This document shows positions 1 through 6,053 of a stretch of 7,580 bases of DNA, in pieces. The notes below the pieces were generated by a model. The model was not told the origin of the DNA and did no database searches. It saw only the letters and a program-made list of their open reading frames with translations. The position numbers and the translations under genes were made by a program. The stretch is from a bacterium (GTDB lineage Bacteria; Patescibacteriota; Patescibacteriia; JAACEG01). The DNA is taken from NCBI GenBank assembly GCA_027040785.1, contig JALULG010000154.1, forward strand, positions 1 to 7,580, given 5' to 3'. Every line of letters begins with the position of its first letter. Positions within the stretch are counted from its first letter, which is position 1.

Positions 1-89
1 CATTGATAATTTAATAGAATCATTAAAAGCCGTTTATTTTTATTAATATTTGTTATTATTGTTGTTTGTTAAACAATAAACCATAAAAC

Positions 90-96
90 AGGAGGT
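90..96 (+). promoter_or_regulatory. Strong Shine-Dalgarno site for the AsnRS-like gene
   Basis: AGGAGGT lies about 9 bases before the ATG at 106, close to a full anti-SD match with normal spacing, and it fixes that start. The rest of 1-89 is AT-rich with stops in all frames I checked. It shows no clear -35/-10 pair, so the promoter may lie left of the window. Confidence 0.85.
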
Positions 97-105
97 ATTA
101 TAATT

Positions 106-1422
106 ATGAAAGAAGTATACATTTCCGATATTAAAAAGTATGGTAATGATGAGGAAGTACTGCTTTATGGATGGGTTTCAAGGCGTAGAAAACATAAAAA
201 TGTTTTGTTTTTTGATATTGCGGATTCAACTGGTTTTATACAGATTGTTATTGAAAAATCTTTCGTTGGAAAAAAGTTGTTTAATTGTTTTTCTAGGGTG
301 GCATTGGAATCGGCTGTTAAGGTAATTGGTAAGGTTAAAAAAGGTCCTACAGGAATACGAGAGATATACGTCACATCTTTTGAAATAATTGGAAAAGCTG
401 TTTTATCGTTAAGCCCATCTCCGCGTAGTAATTTTAATATTTTTGACGATAGGTATACTGAACAAATATTAAAATTTCGACATATTTATTTACGTAATCC
501 AAAAATTATGGCAATTCTTCGTTTTCGGGCTAACTTAATGAGAATTGTTCGTGAATGGTTTTATCAAAATGGATTTGTCGAATTCGATGCCCCAATTCTA
601 ACCCCGGTACCATTGTATGATGAAAAAACCGCAATGTCTATTGATGTTCGTGGTGAGAGTGTTTTTTTATCGCAGTGTGCAGGCTTTTATCTTGAGGCCG
701 CCGTACATGCTTTTGAGCGTGTTTTTAATATGGGACCCAGTTTTCGAGGTGAAGAATCGCGGAGTAAAAGGCACTTAATGGAGTATTGGCATATAAAAGC
801 TGAAATTGCTTTTGGTAATCGAGAAGATATTATCGCATTAGTAGAAGACATAATAGTTTATATTATACGGCAATGTCAAGAGAAATGTCAGAATATTTTA
901 GATACTTTAAATACAGAGTTATGCTTAGATGGTTTAAAAGTTCCATTTCCACGAATTACTCATGAAAAGGCTGTAAAGTATCTCCGAAGTAAGGGTTTTG
1001 ATGCGGATTTTGATAAAGGTATAAGTACTGCGGAGGAAAAAGAATTATCCAAATTATATGATAGTCCTTTTTGGATTATTGGTATTCCGCGAAGCGTAGA
1101 ACCTTTCCCATATGTTATTGATCCTGATGATAGTAAAATAACGATGGTGGCTGATCTTATAGCTAGTAACGGTTGTGGAGAATTATTAGGTGTTGCTGAA
1201 AAAATATACGATCCATTAATGCTTGATGAGCGATTAACGGAAAAAGGGAAAATTAATAATTCCCGATATCAATTTATTCGCGATGTTCATTGTGTTGGAT
1301 GCGTTCCTCATATTGCTTTTGGTATGGGATTAGAGCGATTAATTCGCTGGCTGCTTAATATTCCACATGTTCGTGACACTATACCTTTTCCTCGAGTAGT
1401 TCGTCGAAATATTTATCCATAA
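106..1422 (+). CDS. AsnRS-like class II aminoacyl-tRNA synthetase paralog with diverged amino-acid pocket
   Basis: The protein has 438 aa, the usual length for compact AsnRS/archaeal AspRS. An OB-fold anticodon-binding domain covers about residues 1-105 (YGWVSRRR, DSTGFIQIVIEK), followed by a class II catalytic domain. ATP-binding features are kept: motif 2 FRGEESRSKRH (R214, E216, R222-H223) and motif 3 GMGLER (406-411). The C-terminus, FPR then a final YP, is typical of the family. LYLE at 194-197 has Leu where AspRS has the Asp-binding Lys, so the scaffold is AsnRS. Compared with remembered archaeal AsnRS sequences, key substrate elements are changed. The EGG flipping loop is replaced around 166-183. 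SQSAQ has become SQCAG (189-193). GGSQRE has become GVAEKI (362-367), losing the Ser and side-chain Arg. RRYGSVPH has become HCVGCVPH (395-402). Adenylate formation looks possible, but asparagine is a doubtful substrate. It could be a tRNA ligase of altered specificity or an amidating or peptide-tailoring paralog. It is co-oriented with, and 100 bp upstream of, an AspRS gene, probably in one transcript. Confidence 0.85.
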   Translation: MKEVYISDIKKYGNDEEVLLYGWVSRRRKHKNVLFFDIADSTGFIQIVIEKSFVGKKLFNCFSRVALESAVKVIGKVKKGPTGIREIYVTSFEIIGKAVLSLSPSPRSNFNIFDDRYTEQILKFRHIYLRNPKIMAILRFRANLMRIVREWFYQNGFVEFDAPILTPVPLYDEKTAMSIDVRGESVFLSQCAGFYLEAAVHAFERVFNMGPSFRGEESRSKRHLMEYWHIKAEIAFGNREDIIALVEDIIVYIIRQCQEKCQNILDTLNTELCLDGLKVPFPRITHEKAVKYLRSKGFDADFDKGISTAEEKELSKLYDSPFWIIGIPRSVEPFPYVIDPDDSKITMVADLIASNGCGELLGVAEKIYDPLMLDERLTEKGKINNSRYQFIRDVHCVGCVPHIAFGMGLERLIRWLLNIPHVRDTIPFPRVVRRNIYP

Positions 1423-1510
1423 TTGACATAACTTTTAAAAGAGGTTGAGCGTTAGAGAAAGACGTGTTGTTAGTATTGTTTAGTTTATTAGAAAAATAAA
1501 ACGATAAAAA

Positions 1511-1517
1511 GAGAGGT
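1511..1517 (+). promoter_or_regulatory. Shine-Dalgarno site for aspS
   Basis: GAGAGGT sits about 6 bases before the ATG at 1523 and supports that start. The 100-bp gap after the previous stop contains TTGACA (1423-1428) but no -10 box at a workable distance. Co-transcription with the upstream gene is therefore more likely than a separate promoter. Confidence 0.75.
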
Positions 1518-1522
1518 TTTTT

Positions 1523-2827
1523 ATGAAAAAACGTATTTTGGTAAAAGATTTGTGTAGGTACGTAGGAAAAACGGTACAGGTAATGGGTTTTATAGATAAG
1601 ATTCGTGATCAAAAACGAATGCAATTTGTTATTCTCTGTGATCATAGTGGTAAAGTACAAATTGTACATACAAAAAATTCTAACGAGCTTATAGCCTCTA
1701 GAATTAGTACTTTAACTCCAGGATCAACAGTGATTGTTATAGGTAAAGTGGTTAAAGCTTCAAATGTGAAATTAGGCGGACTTGAGATCCGTATTGATTC
1801 TATTAGCATTAGTAGTATTGCTGAAACACCTTTGCCGATTAACGATAGTTCGTCTCTTGAAAAACAAATGGATTGGAGGCAGATTAGTTTACGAAAAAAA
1901 GAAAATTTTTTAATTTTTCAAATTCAAAGTACTTTAGAGAGGGCCATGCGTGAATATTGGGACAAGGAAGGATTTATTGAAATTCACTCCCCAAAACTTA
2001 TGGGGACTGCAAGTGAATCTGGTTCTGAGCTTTTTGAAATAAATTATTTCAAAAGAAAAGCTTATCTTGCACAATCCCCACAGTTTTACAAACAATTGGC
2101 AATGAGTGCCGGTTTTGATAAAGTATTTGAAATTGGTCCAGTATTTAGAGCAAACCCTTCTTTTACATCTCGTCATGATACGGAATTTGTTTCTGTTGAT
2201 ATGGAGGTTTCATGGATTGATTCTTGCGAGGATTTAATGGAAATCGAAGAATCTTGGCTTGCTTATATTCTTTCGGCTGTTTCCAAAGAATATGGTAATG
2301 AAATCGTAAAGACATTTGGTACTGAACTTATTGTTCCATCATTGCCTTTTCCGAGGATCACACTTGCTGATGCAAGGAATATTTTAAGAGCCAAAGGGCA
2401 TCTGATTAGTCATAAGGCAGATCTTGATCCTAAAGGAGAAAAATTATTGAGTGAATATATTAAAGCAAAATATGGTCATGAATTTGTTTTTGTAACAAAT
2501 TATCCTGTTGATGTACGTCCTTTTTACCATATGAGATCCCACGAAAATTCTAGGCTAACAGAGAGCTTCGACCTTTTATGGAAAGGTATTGAAATTACCA
2601 CCGGAGCGCAAAGAGAGCACAGAATTGATAAATTAAAATTACAAGCGACTGAACATGGTCTTGATCATGGTCCATTAGAGCATTATTTTAATTTTTTTAG
2701 GTATGGTTGTCCTCCTCATGGTGGAATGGGTATTGGTTTATCTAGGATTTTAATGATGATGTTAAACAAAAGAAATGTCCGTGAAGTTACATATGTATAT
2801 CGCGGACCAAATAGATTGTATCCGTAA
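1523..2827 (+). CDS. aspS: Aspartyl-tRNA synthetase, archaeal/AspRS2 (possibly non-discriminating) type
   Basis: This enzyme charges aspartate onto tRNA-Asp, and possibly onto tRNA-Asn, in the cytoplasm. The 434 aa match the compact archaeal-like AspRS and lack the roughly 150-aa insertion of the ordinary ~590-aa bacterial enzyme. The OB-fold domain is at about 1-100, with the catalytic domain after it. The pocket is intact: SESGSELF loop (164-171), QSPQFYKQ (184-191, with Lys190 as the expected side-chain carboxylate ligand), motif 2 VFRANPSFTSRH (207-218), GAQREHR (361-367, Arg364), FRYGCPPHGG (392-401) and motif 3 GMGIGLSR (401-408). It ends RGPNRLYP. The motif 2 and motif 3 variants (FRAN; LSR instead of AER) resemble those I associate with bacterial AspRS2 enzymes. 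The family determinants of tRNA discrimination are ambiguous: the position of the archaeal Trp26 appears to be Asp25, while Lys83 aligns with Lys85. It is the second gene of the pair and is followed by a terminator. Confidence 0.93.
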   Translation: MKKRILVKDLCRYVGKTVQVMGFIDKIRDQKRMQFVILCDHSGKVQIVHTKNSNELIASRISTLTPGSTVIVIGKVVKASNVKLGGLEIRIDSISISSIAETPLPINDSSSLEKQMDWRQISLRKKENFLIFQIQSTLERAMREYWDKEGFIEIHSPKLMGTASESGSELFEINYFKRKAYLAQSPQFYKQLAMSAGFDKVFEIGPVFRANPSFTSRHDTEFVSVDMEVSWIDSCEDLMEIEESWLAYILSAVSKEYGNEIVKTFGTELIVPSLPFPRITLADARNILRAKGHLISHKADLDPKGEKLLSEYIKAKYGHEFVFVTNYPVDVRPFYHMRSHENSRLTESFDLLWKGIEITTGAQREHRIDKLKLQATEHGLDHGPLEHYFNFFRYGCPPHGGMGIGLSRILMMMLNKRNVREVTYVYRGPNRLYP

Positions 2828-2857
2828 TAAAATTAATTAAAATGCGGATTTTATAAT

Positions 2858-2891
2858 AGCCTGATTATTATTGATAATCAGGCTTTTTTTT
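2858..2891 (+). terminator. Intrinsic terminator after aspS
   Basis: A perfect 11-bp stem (AGCCTGATTAT, 2858-2868, paired with 2874-2884) with a TATTG loop is followed by an eight-T run (2884-2891). It begins 31 bases after the aspS stop and closes the two-gene synthetase unit. Confidence 0.93.
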
Positions 2892-2917
2892 ACAAAAAAC
2901 ATTTTTAAATGTATAAT
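2889..2917 (+). promoter_or_regulatory. Sigma70-type promoter for the S51 peptidase gene
   Basis: TTTACA (2889-2894, one mismatch from consensus) is separated by exactly 17 bp from a consensus TATAAT (2912-2917). Transcription would start near 2924, giving a leader of about 20 bases before the ATG at 2946. The -35 box overlaps the T-tract of the preceding terminator, so the end of one unit is packed directly against the start of the next. Confidence 0.75.
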
Positions 2918-2945
2918 TAAAATATCAATTAATTAAACAAATATT

Positions 2946-3716
2946 ATGAAAAAAATTATAGCAATTGGAGGAGGGGAAATCGGGGATTTAGATACATTGT
3001 TGATTGATAAAGAGATTGTACGATTAGCGGGAAAAAGGAAACCGAGGGTGTTATTTATTCCAACGGCAAGTAATGATGCTGAAGCTTATTGTGATACTTT
3101 TCAAAAAATATATGGTAAAAAATTAAGATGTCAAGTTGATTTTTTGTTATTGATCAAAGAAAAGGAAAAATTAAATAAAAAAATTATTTTAAATAAAATT
3201 TTGTCAGCGGATATTATTTATGTTGGCGGAGGAAACACCTTAAAAATGTTAAATCTTTGGAAAAAGATTGGCGTTGATAAAATTTTAAAAAAAGCTTATA
3301 AAAGCGGAATTATACTTGCCGGTTTATCAGCCGGTGCTATTTGTTGGTTTCGTTATGGGGTTAGTGATTCGGTTGTTAATACAAAGGATAGTAAATTGTT
3401 TGGAAAAATAAAAGCTTTGGATTTGTTAAGATCTGAAAAATCAATTATTTTTAGTCCACATAATATCAGGGAAAAAGAAGTGAGAGAAAAAAGTATTAAA
3501 AAAATAATTTTAAATACACCCGGTATTTGTTTGGCGGTTGATGATAATGCCGCTTTGTTTGTTTGGGAGGAGCTTGATTCTCGTTTAAAAAAACCGGTTC
3601 AAAAATACAAAATTTTAAAATCGAAAAAAAACGTTGGGATTAAAAAATTTTTCAGAGAAAAGAAAAAAGTGAAAGAAGAAAAAATTCCGGAAAGCGGAAT
3701 TCTGGATGATTTATAA
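2946..3716 (+). CDS. S51-family serine peptidase (peptidase E-like)
   Basis: The family (dipeptidase E/cyanophycinase fold) contains cytoplasmic serine peptidases that cleave Asp-containing dipeptides or related substrates. The 256-aa protein starts with a Rossmann-like strand (MKKIIAIGGGEIG), then LFIPTAS (36-42) and YVGGGNTLKML (92-102). The nucleophile elbow is GLSAGAICWF (126-135) with Ser128. His172 in SPHNIRE is the likely catalytic His, and Asp141 is a plausible third residue, because Asp lies about 15 residues after Ser in E. coli PepE. VDDNAALFV (198-206) is also a family hallmark. There is no signal peptide. E. coli PepE is about 229 aa; this protein carries an extra charged tail (about 208-256, Lys-rich and then acidic) that I do not recognise. 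It is a single-gene unit behind its own promoter, with no Shine-Dalgarno before the ATG. The family is clear; the substrate is not predictable. Confidence 0.88.
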   Translation: MKKIIAIGGGEIGDLDTLLIDKEIVRLAGKRKPRVLFIPTASNDAEAYCDTFQKIYGKKLRCQVDFLLLIKEKEKLNKKIILNKILSADIIYVGGGNTLKMLNLWKKIGVDKILKKAYKSGIILAGLSAGAICWFRYGVSDSVVNTKDSKLFGKIKALDLLRSEKSIIFSPHNIREKEVREKSIKKIILNTPGICLAVDDNAALFVWEELDSRLKKPVQKYKILKSKKNVGIKKFFREKKKVKEEKIPESGILDDL

Positions 3717-3822
3717 AATTTTAAATTTTCCTAAAATTTGATATTACTTAAATTTATAAAAAACCAAGCCCAAATCGGTCGTGTTGATCATAGTCTTTTG
3801 GAATAAGTAGTGAGAAAGAGTT

Positions 3823-3845
3823 TCTGATATAATGTCAGAGTTTTT
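3823..3845 (+). terminator. Weak terminator-like hairpin in the 3717-3921 gap
   Basis: TCTGA (3823-3827) pairs with TCAGA (3835-3839) around a 7-base loop, followed by GTTTTT. It lies 107 bases after the peptidase stop between convergent genes. A second, AT-only 7-bp stem (3723-3729 with 3733-3739) sits just after the stop but has no T-run. I see no gene or RNA in the rest of this 205-bp gap. Confidence 0.25.
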
Positions 3846-3921
3846 CGTTTATTTATTCTTTTGTAATAGACTAAGACAGAGAGTTTGCTTCTAAATTATT
3901 TTTTGTTTTTATAAATATTTT

Positions 3922-5199
3922 TTATTTTCTTTTATTTACTTCTTTTCGCACGATTCTTTCAATTTCATAAAATTCCAGTGGTACAATTTTAATATTTTTT
4001 AAGTGTTCACTCGTTTCGGGGTCCTTAGTGGAATCAATTTTTTCTTTAATCTTTCTTTTAAGTTCGGGGATTATTTTTTCCGGTACTTGAATCTCGGAAA
4101 TATTTTTTATATCTACATCTTCATATATTCTTCTCTCCTGCCCGGATGGATGAATCGGTTTTTCCGTACCATTTTCAATTTTTGTTTTTTGGAAATTTTT
4201 TATACCTTCTTTTTTAATAGTTAAAATTACGGGCAATTGATGAGTTTTTCTTTTTTGTTCGTTTGGCGAAAGTTTTTTGTATTCTTCCAATCTTGATTTT
4301 GTTCTTTCTAATTTATTTTCAAAATCATTTACAAAGCTTTCAATACTGTCCGGATATTTTTTAAGAGCTGAGGAAATTGCCAGCATAATTTTTTCAATAA
4401 TTTCATTATTCGTAACATTTCCGTACAGATGATGAACTTCCGGCATTTTAATATATTTTTCGGGAGCTTTTGGTAATTTATTATTTTTAAGTCTTTCTAA
4501 AATTGATTGATATACAAAAATTTTATCCTCCTCTATTGCCGGTTCAAAATAATGAGGACGTTCGCTGATTTTTTCAAGAGTTTCTCTGGAAAAATTATAT
4601 TCTTTGTTTAATCGTTTTTGTTCTTTTTCAGAAAGATTATCCCAAGCCTCCAAAACAACATTTGATTGATTGATTTGATTGGCGTCAATATTAAGGGTAT
4701 TGATCGTTTCGGGACGAGCAAAGCCGCGGGCGTAAAAATAAGACAAAGCCATACCCATTGTTTGATTTTCCGAAACAGATGTATATGTTTCGTTTTTACC
4801 GTCTTTTTTGTCTATTTGATGTCCCATTTCAACATCGGCTCCGCCAAATTCCGAGCCCCGTCTGATAATTTTGCCTTTTTCAATTATGCCGAAGAGAGCG
4901 TCTGTGCCTGTTCCGTGAACAAATTTATTATCTTTGTTTCTTTGTTTTTCAGAAATATATTTTTCACTTTCCGTAATTAATTTTTTCAAATGTTCTTTGT
5001 CTTTTTCTGGCTCAGCTTTGGAGAGTATTTTTTCAAAAGCGGAATTTATTGCCGGTTTAAGTTTTTTTTGATCGCAATTAAATATTTTTTCCAATTCTGA
5101 TAATTGATCGTAATTAATTACTTCATTTTCAATACTTGCGGATTCTGTTAAGCTTGTTGAAGTTTCAATCAATGAGTCGTTTTTTTCATTATTGTTCAT
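3922..5199 (-). CDS. Uncharacterised 425-aa cytoplasmic protein with possible ADP-ribosyltransferase-like fold
   Basis: I do not recognise a named family. The protein is hydrophilic, with no signal peptide or membrane helix. Residues 1-40 form an acidic, Ser/Thr/Asn-rich leader, and 40-90 is a charged helical segment. From about 92 comes FVHGTGTDALFGIIEKGKI (93-111), then ETYTSVSENQ (137-146) and a helix ALSYFYARGF (151-160). The HGT...I...GKI element followed by TYTS and a helix resembles the His and Tyr positions of H-Y-E ADP-ribosyltransferases (His95, Tyr139). A late segment RRIYEDVDIKNISEIQVPEK (357-376) could supply the acidic residue (Glu360). The 270-345 region is a charged, probably helical insertion. 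This is motif-level inference only. The ATG is the first possible start, since an in-frame TAA lies 9 bases upstream, and no Shine-Dalgarno is present. It lies 87 bp downstream of the VOC gene on the same strand. A tandem repeat and palindrome in that gap may carry its promoter. Confidence 0.8.
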   Translation of the reverse strand: MNNNEKNDSLIETSTSLTESASIENEVINYDQLSELEKIFNCDQKKLKPAINSAFEKILSKAEPEKDKEHLKKLITESEKYISEKQRNKDNKFVHGTGTDALFGIIEKGKIIRRGSEFGGADVEMGHQIDKKDGKNETYTSVSENQTMGMALSYFYARGFARPETINTLNIDANQINQSNVVLEAWDNLSEKEQKRLNKEYNFSRETLEKISERPHYFEPAIEEDKIFVYQSILERLKNNKLPKAPEKYIKMPEVHHLYGNVTNNEIIEKIMLAISSALKKYPDSIESFVNDFENKLERTKSRLEEYKKLSPNEQKRKTHQLPVILTIKKEGIKNFQKTKIENGTEKPIHPSGQERRIYEDVDIKNISEIQVPEKIIPELKRKIKEKIDSTKDPETSEHLKNIKIVPLEFYEIERIVRKEVNKRK

Positions 5200-5235
5200 A
5201 ATGATTTATAATTGATACTATTTCGCGGATAAAGA

Positions 5236-5269
5236 AATCTATATTATAATCTATATTATAATATAGATT
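5236..5269. repeat. Tandem 12-bp repeat running into a perfect 22-bp palindrome; possible promoter or operator
   Basis: AATCTATATTAT occurs twice head to tail (5236-5247, 5248-5259). The second copy plus 5260-5269 forms a perfect 22-bp palindrome (5248-5269), followed on the + strand by more T's. On the minus strand the block contains two TATAAT boxes (5260-5255 and 5248-5243), at a plausible distance upstream of the ATG at 5199. The -35 match is poor (TTTAAT at 5283-5278). It could be a promoter with an overlapping operator for the 425-aa gene, or an AT-rich hairpin ending the VOC transcript. Confidence 0.5.
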
Positions 5270-5286
5270 TTTTAAAAATTAAAAAT

Positions 5287-5667
5287 TTATTTTTCATAAA
5301 ATTCCAAAGGGATTCCGTTGGGATCTGTCGTGAAAGAATAGTAATGACCGCTGCCGCCAAGTTTTGGTTCTGAAAATTTTATTCCTTTTTCTTTTAATTG
5401 AGAAATGCTTTGTTTCAGATTATCAACCGCAAAAGCTATATGTCTTATACCTCTAACTTTAATATCGTTTAGTGATTCGATATTTTTTTTCATGTCTTGA
5501 AATTGCCATAATTCTATTTGAAAATCATTTAATTTTATAAAACAGACAGACGCTTTCATGTCTTTTTTGGTAAATTTTTTAACAATTTCAAACCCTAAAA
5601 TTTGAGTATAAAACTTTATACTTTCTTCGAGGTTGTTTACGGTTATTGCTATATGATGAATTTTCAT
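5287..5667 (-). CDS. VOC-superfamily (glyoxalase/dioxygenase fold) metalloprotein
   Basis: The 126-aa protein has two beta-alpha-beta-beta-beta modules typical of the vicinal oxygen chelate fold. Module 1 starts MKIHHIAITVNNLEESIKFY and ends near IELWQF. Module 2 starts GIRHIAFAVDNL and ends PLEFYEK. Four expected metal ligands are visible: His5, Glu52, His76 and Glu122, in nearly the same positions as the Ni ligands of E. coli glyoxalase I. TTDPNGIPLEFYE (113-125) is a family hallmark. A catalytically active metal enzyme is likely, for example a lactoylglutathione lyase-like, epimerase or dioxygenase activity. The substrate cannot be named. The frame is open up to 5721 (144 aa), but the upstream residues are hydrophobic/basic and unlike the family. 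The Met at 5667 gives the canonical N-terminus and is chosen; no Shine-Dalgarno decides between them. It is probably the first gene of a minus-strand pair. Confidence 0.88.
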   Translation of the reverse strand: MKIHHIAITVNNLEESIKFYTQILGFEIVKKFTKKDMKASVCFIKLNDFQIELWQFQDMKKNIESLNDIKVRGIRHIAFAVDNLKQSISQLKEKGIKFSEPKLGGSGHYYSFTTDPNGIPLEFYEK

Positions 5668-5737
5668 AATATGATATTTATACATTGTTATCATCTTAAT
5701 ATAAAAAAGACTAAATATCAAATAAAAATTTATCCTT

Positions 5738-5835
5738 ATGTCATGCTGAATTTATTTCAGCATCTCGTAAAATAAAGTAAAACCTAAAAACCATGAGATT
5801 CTGAAACAAGTTCAGAATGACAGTGTTTGATCCGA
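5738..5835. repeat. Inverted-repeat element, copy A (REP/MITE-like)
   Basis: Two 28-bp arms (5739-5766 and 5795-5822) are inverted complements with 4 mismatches, flanking a 28-bp A-rich middle. Each arm is itself a hairpin with an 8-bp stem and 5-base loop: ATGCTGAA/TTCAGCAT (5743-5750 with 5756-5763) and ATTCTGAA/TTCAGAAT (5798-5805 with 5811-5818). A right flank GTGTTTGATCCGA (5823-5835) is shared with copy B. There is no coding capacity. Similar TGTCATGCTGAA...TTCAGCATCTC repeats are, from memory, widespread in several bacterial groups. Confidence 0.85.
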
Positions 5836-5864
5836 AATTCTGAACTCTTCATGCTATGCTGAAT
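5836..5864. repeat. Degenerate arm fragments between the two elements
   Basis: ATTCTGAA (5837-5844) and ATGCTGAAT (5856-5864) match the stem halves of right-type and left-type hairpins, but without their partners. This suggests eroded copies or a rearrangement scar between copies A and B. Confidence 0.5.
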
Positions 5865-5871
5865 CGCCCCC

Positions 5872-5968
5872 ATGTCATGCTGAACTTGGTTCAGCATCTC
5901 GTTGAAAGAGGAAAAACTAAAATCTATGAGATTCTGAAATAAATTCAGAATGACAGTGTTTGATTCGA
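5872..5968. repeat. Inverted-repeat element, copy B (REP/MITE-like)
   Basis: This copy has the same layout and orientation as copy A, about 134 bp downstream. The arms are at 5873-5900 and 5928-5955, with a 27-bp A-rich middle similar to that of copy A and the right flank GTGTTTGATTCGA (5956-5968). The hairpins are 5877-5884 with 5890-5897 and 5931-5938 with 5944-5951. Its left arm differs from A's at 3 of 28 positions and its right arm at 2 of 28. A third, partial right arm follows (TTCAGAATGA at 5981-5990). Together these fill most of the 415-bp gene-free gap 5668-6082. Confidence 0.85.
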
Positions 5969-6053
5969 GATCTTGAAATGTTCAGAATGATAACAGAATT
6001 AATATAAAACATTAGTTGTTTTAATAATTTTCTTGCCCAAAAAAGATTAAGGT

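Noticed and set aside
1423..1428. TTGACA as a -35 box for aspS
   Set aside because: No -10-like sequence lies 15-19 bp downstream (GC-containing GAGCG/GTTAGAG there). Its overlap with the end of the upstream gene points to chance.
1379..1669. Minus-strand open frame of 96 codons across the synthetase intergenic gap
   Set aside because: It overlaps the ends of two well-supported genes, shows low-complexity Asn/Tyr/Phe-rich sequence from AT-rich DNA, and has no motif or ribosome site.
3740..3900. Possible tRNA or small structured RNA between the convergent genes
   Set aside because: No cloverleaf arms, TTC-loop motif or CCA end could be found. Only weak AT-rich or 5-bp stems are visible.
4666..4980. 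Plus-strand open frame (104 codons) inside the 425-aa minus-strand gene
   Set aside because: It is Phe-rich, as expected of the complement of a Lys/Glu-rich coding strand. It has no recognisable domain and no initiation signal.
5668..5721. Longer N-terminus for the VOC protein (start at 5721 or 5685)
   Set aside because: The extra residues do not fit the family, whose first strand begins at the Met at 5667. No Shine-Dalgarno supports the longer forms.
5738..5968. Two similar repeats as a CRISPR array
   Set aside because: The units are about 97 bp inverted-repeat elements with a similar, not unique, middle. Only two copies are present and there are no cas genes.
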